Position numbers and translations under genes: made by a program. A DNA stretch of 64,000 nt, from NCBI RefSeq assembly GCF_018449515.1, contig NZ_JAAVUQ010000017.1, positions 1-64,000 of the forward strand, read 5' to 3'. This document shows, in pieces, positions 43,155 through 51,625 of the stretch (position 1 is the stretch's first letter; each line of letters begins with the position of its first letter). The notes under the pieces are model-generated. The model was not told the DNA's origin, made no database searches, and saw only the letters and a list, made by a program, of their open reading frames with translations. Source of the DNA: Caballeronia sp. dw_19 (GTDB taxonomy: Bacteria > Pseudomonadota > Gammaproteobacteria > Burkholderiales > Burkholderiaceae).

Positions 43155-44732
43155 ATGCGTCTTCTGCGTTTCCTCAAGATTTTTTTCACCGTAGTGCGAT
43201 TCGGTCTCGACGAACTGGTGATGAGCGGCATCCAGGACCGCCGTGTCCGCTTGCTCATGCGCGTCACCACGTTCGGCCGCAAGTTCGACGTTCCACGCGG
43301 GGTGCGGCTGCGTCTCGCGCTCGAAAGCCTTGGACCCATCTTCGTCAAGTTCGGGCAGGTGCTGTCAACGCGGCGCGATTTGCTTCCTGTCGACATAGCG
43401 AACGAACTCGCCAAGCTTCAGGATCAAGTGCCGCCATTCGATTCGGATGTTGCTATCGGCCTTGTGGAGAAGTCGCTGGGCTCACCCATCGACGTTTTGT
43501 TCGACGACTTCGAACGTGTACCGGTGGCGAGCGCATCGATCGCGCAGGTGCACTTCGCCAAGATCAAGACCGGCGCGCATGCGGGCAAGGCAGTAGCGGT
43601 GAAGGTGTTGCGGCCGAACATGCTGCCCGTGATCGACTCGGATCTCGCGCTGCTGCGCGACATTGCGTACTGGACCGAGCGGCTATGGGCGGACGGCAAG
43701 CGGCTGAAGCCACGCGAAGTGGTTGCCGAGTTCGATAAATATCTGCACGACGAACTTGACCTGATGCGCGAGGCTGCGAACGGCAGCCAGTTGCGCCGCA
43801 ATTTCGCGGGCCTTGATTTGCTGATGGTGCCCGAGATGTATTGGGACTATTCAGCGCCCACCGTGCTGGTGATGGAGCGCATGGTCGGCGTGCCGATCAG
43901 TCAGGTGGAAGTGCTGCGAGCGGCCGGCGTGGATATTCCGAAGCTGGCGCAGGAAGGCGTCGAGATATTCTTCACGCAGGTATTCCGCGACGGCTTTTTC
44001 CACGCCGACATGCATCCCGGCAACATCCAGGTGAGTCTCGCGGAAGAGACGTTCGGGCGGTATATCGCGCTGGACTTCGGGATTGTCGGCGCGTTGTCCG
44101 ATTTCGATAAAAACTATCTGGCGCAGAATTTCCTGGCGTTCTTCAAGCGCGATTATCACCGGGTGGCCACGCTGCATCTGGAGTCGGGCTGGGTGCCGCC
44201 GAGCACGCGTGTCGAAGAGCTGGAAAGTGCTATCCGCGCGGTCTGCGAGCCTTACTTCGACCGGGCGTTGAAGGATATTTCGCTGGGCCAGGTGCTGATG
44301 CGGCTCTTTTCCACTTCGCGCCGCTTCAACGTCGAGATTCAGCCACAACTCGTGCTGCTGCAGAAAACGATGCTGAACGTGGAGGGGCTCGGCCGGTCGC
44401 TCGATCCCGAACTCGATCTGTGGAAAACCGCCAAGCCGTATCTCGAGCGCTGGATGAACGAGCAGGTCGGCTGGCGCGGCTGGTACGAAAGGCTGAAACT
44501 GGAAGCGCCGCAATGGAGCAAGACGCTGCCGCAGTTGCCACGCCTGATTCACCAAGTACTGGCTGACCGGCACGACCAGCCGCGCGGCGGCAACGACGAG
44601 CTCATGCGCATGATCCTGCTTGAGCAAAAACGCACGAATCGTTTGCTGCAAGCGTTGCTGATATTCGGGCTAGCGGTGGGCGCGGGCGCTGTGCTTGTCC
44701 AGTTCTGGCAGGTATTTGCATACGGAGGTTGA
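43155..44732 (+). CDS. ubiB: Ubiquinone biosynthesis regulatory kinase-like protein UbiB
   Basis: A 525-residue atypical kinase of the ABC1/ADCK family, needed for ubiquinone synthesis. The family's N-terminal KxGQ motif reads VKFGQVLSTRRDLLP. The alanine-rich nucleotide loop is ASASIAQVHFAK, and HADMHPGNIQV and ALDFGIVGALS supply the catalytic and metal-binding positions. A hydrophobic C-terminal helix (LLQALLIFGLAVGAGAVLVQ) anchors it in the membrane. The gene ends the ubiquinone cluster, only 7 bp before the next methyltransferase gene. Confidence 0.97.
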   Translation: MRLLRFLKIFFTVVRFGLDELVMSGIQDRRVRLLMRVTTFGRKFDVPRGVRLRLALESLGPIFVKFGQVLSTRRDLLPVDIANELAKLQDQVPPFDSDVAIGLVEKSLGSPIDVLFDDFERVPVASASIAQVHFAKIKTGAHAGKAVAVKVLRPNMLPVIDSDLALLRDIAYWTERLWADGKRLKPREVVAEFDKYLHDELDLMREAANGSQLRRNFAGLDLLMVPEMYWDYSAPTVLVMERMVGVPISQVEVLRAAGVDIPKLAQEGVEIFFTQVFRDGFFHADMHPGNIQVSLAEETFGRYIALDFGIVGALSDFDKNYLAQNFLAFFKRDYHRVATLHLESGWVPPSTRVEELESAIRAVCEPYFDRALKDISLGQVLMRLFSTSRRFNVEIQPQLVLLQKTMLNVEGLGRSLDPELDLWKTAKPYLERWMNEQVGWRGWYERLKLEAPQWSKTLPQLPRLIHQVLADRHDQPRGGNDELMRMILLEQKRTNRLLQALLIFGLAVGAGAVLVQFWQVFAYGG

Positions 44733-44739
44733 GGGCACC

Positions 44740-45399
44740 ATGATTGACACTCGCAAACCTGCTGAGCCCGCTGTTCCGCCCAGCTTCGACACGCGCGACC
44801 CGAATTCCCCCGATTTCTGGAACGAGCGCTTCGACCAGCGCTTTATGCCTTGGGATCAGGCTGGCGTGCCCGAGGCGTTCAAGGCGTTTGCCCTCAAGCA
44901 TCGGAACGCCTTGGCGAATGTGCTGATCCCCGGCTGCGGCAGTGCGTACGAAGCGCTATGGCTTGCGCGCGAAAACTGGCCGGTCCGGGCTATCGATTTT
45001 TCACCAAGCGCCGTTGCTGCGGCACGTGAACAATTGGGCGAACACGCTGGCGTGGTTGAGCAAGCCGATTTCTTCACGTACCAGCCACCGTTCGAAACGA
45101 ACTGGATTTATGAGCGCGCATTCCTGTGCGCTTTGCCGCGAGGCCGTTGGCAGGATTACGCCGTGCGCATGGCCGAACTGCTGCGGCCCGGCGCGCTGCT
45201 GGCGGGTTTCTATTTCCTTGGCGAGACACCCAAGGGGCCGCCGTTCGGCATTGAGCGGGGCGCGCTTGATGCCCTGCTGACGCCGTATTTCGAGCTCGTG
45301 GAAGAGCTTGAAGTGACCGGATCCATCGACGTCTTCGCGGGACGCGAACGCTGGCTTACCTGGCGTCGGCGTGCGCCGACAGCTAACCCTCCCGCCTGA
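44740..45399 (+). CDS. TPMT-family SAM-dependent methyltransferase
   Basis: A 219-residue methyltransferase resembling thiopurine S-methyltransferase. The N-terminal FWNERFDQRFMPWDQAGVP and the SAM loop VLIPGCGSAYEALWLA fit the family. AIDFSPSAVAAA is the acidic strand-2 motif. Bacterial members methylate thiols, selenium/tellurium compounds or small metabolites; the substrate here is open. The ATG at 44740 follows GGAGG and lies 7 bp after ubiB, so co-transcription is likely; a longer frame from 44695 would overlap ubiB. Confidence 0.88.
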   Translation: MIDTRKPAEPAVPPSFDTRDPNSPDFWNERFDQRFMPWDQAGVPEAFKAFALKHRNALANVLIPGCGSAYEALWLARENWPVRAIDFSPSAVAAAREQLGEHAGVVEQADFFTYQPPFETNWIYERAFLCALPRGRWQDYAVRMAELLRPGALLAGFYFLGETPKGPPFGIERGALDALLTPYFELVEELEVTGSIDVFAGRERWLTWRRRAPTANPPA

Positions 45400-45626
45400 A
45401 TCCACCGTATCCAGCGTGTCGCCTGTAGTCGGCTGACACGACCCCGTACCTGCATCAAGCGGCCTGCGCTTGCACACGCTCTGTTTCGACAAAAGAAACC
45501 TGCGCAAACCTGCCGCATCCCCTTGAAACCTAAGCCTGCCAGCCCAAAATTAAGGGTTGGCCGATGGTTTGCGGCTATAATTCAAGGCTTTGCAAGCGCC
45601 GAAACGTTAATCGTAGGAAGAGTGAC

Positions 45627-46046
45627 ATGCCGATCTACGCGTACCGCTGCGAGTCCTGCGGCTTCGAAAAAGACGCGCTCCAGAAGATGAGCGATGCACC
45701 GCTCAAACAGTGCCCGCAGTGCGGGAAGGAAACATTCGTCAAGCAGGTGACGGCCGCGGGCTTTCAGTTGAAGGGTTCCGGCTGGTACGTGACCGACTTC
45801 CGCGGTGGCAATAATGGCGCCGCCGCTGCCCGGAAGGAAGAGGGCGGTAAGAAGGACGAGGGCGCCAAAGCCGAAACGAAGAGCGAAGGCGCATCGGATT
45901 CGGGTAATTCGAGTAAAGAGTCGAGCAAGGATTCAGGTAATCAGTCGTCGAAGACCGATTCGGCCACTGCAAGCGCGCCGGCGGCAGGCAGCACGACGTC
46001 GGCTGCTGCGTCATCGGGCAAACCGGCGTCGCCTGCATCGAATTGA
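45627..46046 (+). CDS. FmdB-type zinc ribbon protein with low-complexity tail
   Basis: A 139-residue protein. The N-terminal zinc ribbon has C8, C11, C29 and C32 (MPIYAYRCESCG, QCPQCGK). After about residue 65 it becomes a Ser/Ala/Lys/Glu/Gly-rich, probably disordered tail. FmdB-type ribbons were named as putative regulators; their true role is unclear. The ATG at 45627 follows TAGGAAGAG. It usually sits upstream of a DUF502 gene and aspS, as here. Confidence 0.92.
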   Translation: MPIYAYRCESCGFEKDALQKMSDAPLKQCPQCGKETFVKQVTAAGFQLKGSGWYVTDFRGGNNGAAAARKEEGGKKDEGAKAETKSEGASDSGNSSKESSKDSGNQSSKTDSATASAPAAGSTTSAAASSGKPASPASN

Positions 46047-46244
46047 TGCTTGTTGCTGGAGCGAAGCGCGAAGCCTGCAACGCAATCTTGTCCTACCTGT
46101 GCTTCCAGCGCGCTCCGTTGCACGATCTGCTCGATCTGTCCGATCGCACGCAAGAAGATGACCGCCCGACGCCATGAATGTGCACCGGGCGGCGAACCAG
46201 CCAAACCGTTGAGGCCCACGCGGGGCGGCCTTCCGGCTGTGTAA

Positions 46245-46901
46245 ATGACGACCAAAAAGACTACGTTGAAATCCGTGTTCGCGACCGGCCTGCTGGTGCT
46301 GGTTCCACTCGCCATCACGCTGTGGGTGATCGGGCTCGTGATCGGGACCATGGACCAGACGCTCCTGCTGCTGCCGGAATCCTGGCAGCCCGAGCGGCTG
46401 TTCGGCTTTCATCTGCCGGGCCTCGGCGCTGTGCTGACGCTCGCCTTCATTTTCGTCGTGGGCTTGCTCACGCAGAACTTCGTCGGCCAGAAACTGGTCG
46501 AGTGGTGGGATGTGATCGTGCGTCACATTCCCGTGGTCGGACCGCTGTATACCAGCGTTAAACAGGTGTCGGACACGTTGCTCTCCAGCAGCGGCAACGC
46601 GTTTCGCAAGGCACTGCTGATCCGTTACCCGCATTCGGGGTCCTACACCATCGGTTTCCTGACGGGCATTCCCGGCGGCGACGTGGTCAATCACCTGACC
46701 GAAGATCATGTGAGCGTCTACGTGCCGACCACGCCGAATCCCACCTCGGGTTTCTTCCTGATGGTGCCGAAAAGCGAAGTCATCGAGCTCGACATGTCTG
46801 TCGATGCTGCGTTGAAGTACATCGTCTCGATGGGAGTAGTCGCGCCGTCCATGCCGCAAGCGCAGGCCGCGCCGCGTCGCCCCGTCGATCCGCCGCTGTA
46901 A
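46245..46901 (+). CDS. DUF502 family membrane protein
   Basis: A 218-residue inner-membrane protein of the DUF502 family. Two hydrophobic helices (about 9-35 and 62-82) are followed by the conserved IPVVGPLYTSVKQVSDTL region and a soluble C-terminal part with VPTTPNPTSGFFLMVP. Function unknown. It precedes aspS by 78 bp on the same strand; no strong ribosome-binding site is visible at the ATG. Confidence 0.88.
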   Translation: MTTKKTTLKSVFATGLLVLVPLAITLWVIGLVIGTMDQTLLLLPESWQPERLFGFHLPGLGAVLTLAFIFVVGLLTQNFVGQKLVEWWDVIVRHIPVVGPLYTSVKQVSDTLLSSSGNAFRKALLIRYPHSGSYTIGFLTGIPGGDVVNHLTEDHVSVYVPTTPNPTSGFFLMVPKSEVIELDMSVDAALKYIVSMGVVAPSMPQAQAAPRRPVDPPL

Positions 46902-46979
46902 TGCCGGCGTGCCGCGAACAACGCTTGAGGGCTTGTGCGCGCGCGCCGTTGATCAATGAATAACGAAAGACACAACATC

Positions 46980-48782
46980 ATGTCGATGAGATCTGAATAC
47001 TGCGGTCTGGTGACCGAAGCTCTGCTGGGCCAAAGCGTTTCGCTGTGCGGCTGGGTACATCGCCGGCGCGACCATGGCGGCGTTATTTTTATCGATTTGC
47101 GCGATCGTGAGGGCCTCGTGCAGGTCGTCTGCGATCCGGATCGCGCTGAAATGTTCAAGGTGGCCGAAGGCGTGCGCAACGAGTTTTGCGTGCAGGTGAA
47201 GGGTGTCGTGCGCGCTCGTCCGGAAGGCACGGCGAACGCCGGGCTGACGAGCGGCAAGATTGAAGTGCTGTGCCATGAGCTGAATGTGCTGAACCCGTCG
47301 GTGACGCCGCCGTTCCAGCTCGACGACGACAACCTCTCCGAAACCACGCGCCTCACGCATCGCGTGCTCGATTTGCGCCGTCCGCAGATGCAGCAGAACC
47401 TGCGTTTGCGTTATCGCGTGGCTATTGAAGTGCGCAAGTATTTGGACGCGCAGGGTTTTATCGATATTGAAACGCCGATGCTCACCAAGAGCACGCCGGA
47501 AGGTGCGCGCGATTACCTGGTGCCGTCGCGTACGAACCCGGGTCAGTTCTTCGCGCTGCCGCAGTCGCCGCAATTGTTCAAGCAATTGCTGATGGTGGCG
47601 AACTTTGACCGCTACTACCAGATCGTGAAATGTTTCCGCGACGAAGACCTGCGCGCGGATCGTCAGCCGGAATTCACGCAGATCGACTGTGAAACGTCGT
47701 TTCTGACGGAACAGGAAATCCGTGATCTGTTCGAAGCGATGATCCGTCACGTTTTCAAGGAAACGATCAACGTCGCGCTCGACGAGAAATTCCCGGTCAT
47801 GCTGTACTCGGAAGCCATGCGCCGTTTCGGCTCGGACAAGCCGGATCTGCGCGTGAAGCTGGAATTCACGGACCTGACGGACGCGGTTCGCGACGTCGAT
47901 TTCAAGGTCTTCAGCACGCCGGCCAATTCCAAGGACGGCCGCGTGGCGGCAATCCGCGTGCCGCGTGGCGGCGAGATGTCGCGTAGCGAGATCGACGGCT
48001 ACACGGAATTCGTGCGCATCTACGGCGCGAAGGGTCTGGCCTGGATCAAGGTGAATGACATCGCGAAGGGTCGCGACGGCCTGCAAAGCCCGATCGTGAA
48101 GAACCTGCATGATGCATCGATCACCGCGATCATCGAGCGGACCGGCGCGCAGAACGGCGACATCATTTTCTTCGCGGCGGATCGTTCGAAAGTCGTGAAC
48201 GACAGCCTGGGCGCGTTGCGTCTGAAGATCGGCCATTCGGAATTCGGCCGTGCGAACGGCTTGTTCGAAAAGGGCTGGAAGCCGCTGTGGGTGACCGACT
48301 TCCCCATGTTCGAGTTCGACGAGGAAGACAACCGTTACGTGGCTGCGCATCACCCGTTCACGAGCCCGAAGGACGAGCATCTGGAATATCTGGAAACGGA
48401 CCCGGGCCGCTGCCTCGCGAAGGCCTATGACATGGTGCTGAACGGCTGGGAAATCGGCGGCGGATCGGTGCGGATTTATCAGGAAGAAGTGCAGAGCAAG
48501 GTGTTCCGCGCACTCAAGATCGGCGCTGAAGAAGCGCGTATCAAGTTCGGCTTCCTGCTTGACGCGCTTCAGTACGGCGCGCCGCCGCATGGTGGTATTG
48601 CGTTCGGGCTGGACCGGATCGTCACGATGATGGCAGGCGCCGATTCCATCCGCGACGTGATCGCTTTCCCGAAGACGCAGCGCGCGACCGATTTGTTGAC
48701 GCAAGCGCCGAGCGAAGTGGACGAAAAGCAGTTGAAGGAACTGCATATTCGTTTGCGCGCGCCGGAGCCGAAGCCGCAGTAA
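46980..48782 (+). CDS. aspS: Aspartate--tRNA ligase
   Basis: A 600-residue class IIb aminoacyl-tRNA synthetase. The N-terminal OB-fold anticodon-binding domain contains GWVHRRRDHGGVIFIDLRD. Class II motif 2 is FRDEDLRADRQPEFTQID and motif 3 is GGIAFGLDRI. The bacterial GAD insertion lies between them. The start at 46980 (MSMRSEYCGLV) matches relatives; the frame reaches 46956. In bacteria with gatCAB this enzyme can be non-discriminating toward tRNA-Asn; the window does not decide this. Closed by a strong terminator. Confidence 0.97.
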   Translation: MSMRSEYCGLVTEALLGQSVSLCGWVHRRRDHGGVIFIDLRDREGLVQVVCDPDRAEMFKVAEGVRNEFCVQVKGVVRARPEGTANAGLTSGKIEVLCHELNVLNPSVTPPFQLDDDNLSETTRLTHRVLDLRRPQMQQNLRLRYRVAIEVRKYLDAQGFIDIETPMLTKSTPEGARDYLVPSRTNPGQFFALPQSPQLFKQLLMVANFDRYYQIVKCFRDEDLRADRQPEFTQIDCETSFLTEQEIRDLFEAMIRHVFKETINVALDEKFPVMLYSEAMRRFGSDKPDLRVKLEFTDLTDAVRDVDFKVFSTPANSKDGRVAAIRVPRGGEMSRSEIDGYTEFVRIYGAKGLAWIKVNDIAKGRDGLQSPIVKNLHDASITAIIERTGAQNGDIIFFAADRSKVVNDSLGALRLKIGHSEFGRANGLFEKGWKPLWVTDFPMFEFDEEDNRYVAAHHPFTSPKDEHLEYLETDPGRCLAKAYDMVLNGWEIGGGSVRIYQEEVQSKVFRALKIGAEEARIKFGFLLDALQYGAPPHGGIAFGLDRIVTMMAGADSIRDVIAFPKTQRATDLLTQAPSEVDEKQLKELHIRLRAPEPKPQ

Positions 48783-48805
48783 GCGTAACGAGTCACAATG
48801 GTTGA

Positions 48806-48840
48806 AACGAAAAAGGCGCCGCAGGCGCCTTTTTCGTTTA
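48806..48840. terminator. Intrinsic terminator after aspS
   Basis: AAACGAAAAAGGCGCC - GCA - GGCGCCTTTTTCGTTT: a 16-bp perfect palindromic stem with A/T-rich flanks, able to act in both directions. The core GGCGCC-GCA(A)-GGCGCC is the same as in the porin terminator at 17065. Confidence 0.92.
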
Positions 48841-48980
48841 TGGGGCCGATTGTCCGCGCCAACCCCCGCCCCGTCCCCCATTTGCAACAGACGAAACGAA
48901 ACCGCCGCCCGGTGCGCCTTGTCCCGTTTTTAGGTTACATTCTTCGGCCAGCCTTCTATAAAGGCCGCAACGTTCCCACC

Positions 48981-49457
48981 ATGTCCAAGCCGCCGAAAAT
49001 TCCCGAGTCTGTCCTCGTTGTCATCCATACGCCCGAACTGGACGTGCTCGTTATCGAGCGCTTCGACCGGCCGGGTTTCTGGCAGTCCGTGACGGGTTCA
49101 AAAGATCACATCGACGAACCGCTGGTCCTGACCGCAGCGCGCGAGGTCGCCGAGGAAACGGGGATCGTGGTCGGCAGCCCGGGCGTGCCGGAGCGTTCGC
49201 TGCTCGACTGGCATCACCAGATTGAATACGACATCTATCCTGAATGGCGGCATCGCTATGCTGAAGGCGTCGTGCGTAACGTCGAGCACCAGTTCAGCCT
49301 GCTCGTCCCGCATTGCGTGGAAGTGACGCTCGCGCCGCGCGAGCACACCGCCTTTCTCTGGCTGCCGCTTCGTGAGGCGGCAGCGAAGTGTTTTTCATCG
49401 TCGAATCGTGAGGCGATCCTGCAATTGCCCGAGCGTCTCGCGGAGCACAACCGGTGA
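48981..49457 (+). CDS. nudB: Dihydroneopterin triphosphate diphosphatase
   Basis: A 158-residue Nudix hydrolase that removes pyrophosphate from dihydroneopterin triphosphate in folate synthesis. The Nudix box is GSKDHIDEPLVLTAAREVAE followed by ETGI, with one extra residue between the first Gly and Glu compared with the textbook spacing. NudB-like features are WQSVTGS before the box and the LDWHHQIEYDIYPEWRHRY segment after it. The start at 48981 (MSKPPKIPES) lies after the aspS terminator; the frame open from 48798 would read through it. The stop overlaps the clsB start by four bases. Confidence 0.92.
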   Translation: MSKPPKIPESVLVVIHTPELDVLVIERFDRPGFWQSVTGSKDHIDEPLVLTAAREVAEETGIVVGSPGVPERSLLDWHHQIEYDIYPEWRHRYAEGVVRNVEHQFSLLVPHCVEVTLAPREHTAFLWLPLREAAAKCFSSSNREAILQLPERLAEHNR

Positions 49458-50734
49458 TCGGTTTCGGCACGCCCAAACGGCGGTTTGCGCGACTCAAACT
49501 AGCCCTGTTTGGCGGACGCCGGCCAGTACGGTTGTGCTTCACCATCAACAACACGGTGCGGTTGTTCAAATCCGGCGCGGAATTTTTCCCGGCGCTGATC
49601 GAACGCATCGACGCCGCGCAGCACGACGTTTCGCTTGAGACCTACATCTTCAGCGACGACGCAGCCGGCCGCGCCATTTCCACCGCCCTGATGAACGCGG
49701 CCCGGCGCGGCGTGCATGTACGCGTGATCACGGACGGTATCGGCACGGCGAAGCTTCCGCTCTTCGACGAATGGGCGCAGGCGAACGTCGAGCATCGCGT
49801 GTACAACCCGCATCTGTTCGGGCAGCTCGGTTTTTCGCGGACGCACCGTAAGCTGGCGGTTATCGACCATCACATTGCGTTCTGCGGCGGCATCAATATT
49901 GTCGATGACTTCGAGCAGAACGGCGTCCATCTCGACCACGCGCGCTGGGATTTTGCGCTGGAGGCGCAAGGCCCGGTGGTCAAGGACGTGCGGGAAGCCT
50001 TCGATCTCCAATGGCAACGGATTCGCCTCGGCGTGAAGCCGCTGGCGCCGCGGCCGCAGGATCAGCAAGCTACGCCGGGGGCATCGTCGAGGACGAACCG
50101 GCGCGCATTGCGAGCACGCTTACGAGCGCGACGGGGCCTGATCCACGCGGTCGATCAACCGTGCGTGGCGTTCGTCGCCCGCGACAACCTGCTCAATCGG
50201 CGCGCAATCGAAAAGGCGTATCTTGCCGCGATTTCGCACGCGGAAAAAGAAGTGATGCTGGCGAATCCGTATTTCATGCCGGGGCGCAAGCTGCGCCGCG
50301 CGCTGGCGCGCGCAGCGCAGCGTGGCGTACGCGTCACACTGGTGATCGGGCGAAAGGAGTTTGTCGCGCTCGATTACGCCACGCCGTTCCTGTATCGCAA
50401 TCTCCTGAAGTACGGCGTGCGGATCGCGGAATACGAGAAAACCATCCTGCATGGCAAAGTGGCCGTGGTGGACTCGAACTGGGCTACGGTTGGATCATCG
50501 AATCTGGACGCATTGAGCCTCGTGCTGAACAATGAGGCGAACATGGTGCTGGTGAATCACGAGAACGAGATCGTGAAGCTGCGCGACGCTATCCTGGCCG
50601 CCTTCCACGACGGCCGCCCGATTACCGTCGAGCAATACGCGGCGCGCTCCGTTGGTGAGCGTCTGCTTAACTGGCTCGCCTACAACACGTATCGCACGAT
50701 GATGAAAATGCTCACCATCGGCCGCTACGATTGA
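49454..50734 (+). CDS. clsB: Cardiolipin synthase B (phospholipase D family)
   Basis: A 426-residue membrane-associated enzyme forming cardiolipin by phosphatidyl transfer. Two HKD motifs mark it: HRKLAVIDHHIAFCGGIN (about residue 131) and HGKVAVVDSNWATVGSSNLD (about 333). ETYIFSDDAAGRAI is the usual N-terminal PLD block. There is no long N-terminal transmembrane region, as expected for ClsB and not ClsA. The start is GTG at 49454, overlapping the nudB TGA, so the two are coupled. A basic stretch (RTNRRALRARLRARRG) separates the two PLD halves. Confidence 0.93.
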   Translation: MIGFGTPKRRFARLKLALFGGRRPVRLCFTINNTVRLFKSGAEFFPALIERIDAAQHDVSLETYIFSDDAAGRAISTALMNAARRGVHVRVITDGIGTAKLPLFDEWAQANVEHRVYNPHLFGQLGFSRTHRKLAVIDHHIAFCGGINIVDDFEQNGVHLDHARWDFALEAQGPVVKDVREAFDLQWQRIRLGVKPLAPRPQDQQATPGASSRTNRRALRARLRARRGLIHAVDQPCVAFVARDNLLNRRAIEKAYLAAISHAEKEVMLANPYFMPGRKLRRALARAAQRGVRVTLVIGRKEFVALDYATPFLYRNLLKYGVRIAEYEKTILHGKVAVVDSNWATVGSSNLDALSLVLNNEANMVLVNHENEIVKLRDAILAAFHDGRPITVEQYAARSVGERLLNWLAYNTYRTMMKMLTIGRYD

Positions 50735-50938
50735 GGCGTAAAAAACGCCGTGCGGTCAAACCCGGGCCGCCCCGACTGGCTGTCCGCCTATAAACCGGGA
50801 CAAACTAAGACTCAACCGATAGATATAGTCACAAGTTAGACCCCGGTTTCTAATAAAAAGCTTGTTTCATGAGCGGCTAGCTATAACAATAGTACGGCCG
50901 TTCGATTTTATTTCGATTCAACGAAAACGGTAAAGATC

Positions 50939-51538
50939 ATGCGAAAAGGCGAACAGACACGAGTCGCGATCCTCGATGCTGCGCTGGACCTGGCAAGCAG
51001 GGACGGGCTTGAGGGTTTGACGATCGGCTTGCTGGCCGAACGGATGCAAATGAGCAAGAGCGGTGTGTTCGCGCATTTCGGCTCGCGCGAGGATCTTCAG
51101 GTGGAGGTGGTGAAGGAATACCACCGTCGCTTTGAAGACGAAGTGTTCTACCCGAGCCTGCGCGAAGCGCGCGGTTTGCCGCGCTTGCGTTCAATGCTGG
51201 CGCGCTGGATGGAAAAGCGCATCGAGGAAGTGACAACGGGCTGTATCTACATCAGCGGTGCGGTGGAATACGACGATCGTGCCGACAGCGCGGTCCGCGA
51301 GCAACTCGTGCACAGCGTGACCACCTGGCGAGCGGCGCTCACGCGTGCGATCAACCAGGCGAAAGATGAAGGGCATTTGCGCCCGGACACAGATCCTGCG
51401 CTGATGCTGTTTGAACTCTATAGCTTCACGCTCGGCCTGCATCATGATGCGCGTTTCCTGCACTTGCCGGAAGCAGTGCAACTGACGCGGGACGCGCTGG
51501 AAAAAACGATTATTTCGTATCAAAGCAACGGCCGTTAG
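50939..51538 (+). CDS. TetR-family transcriptional regulator
   Basis: A 199-residue TetR repressor. The N-terminal HTH (about 1-50) reads TRVAILDAALDLASRDGLEG and MQMSKSGVFAHFGSRE. The C-terminal ligand domain resembles regulators placed before acyl-CoA dehydrogenase genes. It lies 87 bp upstream of the fad genes on the same strand, so it probably controls them in response to a fatty acid or acyl-CoA; this is inferred from context. The leader contains a TATAAC-like -10 near 50882 and a distant dyad AAACCGGG/CCCGGTTT (50792-50849). Confidence 0.92.
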   Translation: MRKGEQTRVAILDAALDLASRDGLEGLTIGLLAERMQMSKSGVFAHFGSREDLQVEVVKEYHRRFEDEVFYPSLREARGLPRLRSMLARWMEKRIEEVTTGCIYISGAVEYDDRADSAVREQLVHSVTTWRAALTRAINQAKDEGHLRPDTDPALMLFELYSFTLGLHHDARFLHLPEAVQLTRDALEKTIISYQSNGR

Positions 51539-51625
51539 GCGTCGGGCGAATCGGCAGAGGGCATGCTGTAAAGCAGATTCGGCGGCGACCAAGGCTCAAG
51601 CTTCCTGGACACTTGGAGAAGAAAA

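Noticed and set aside
46953..48887. 644-codon minus-strand frame opposite aspS
   Set aside because: Antisense shadow spanning the aspS terminator palindrome, which a real gene would be unlikely to contain.
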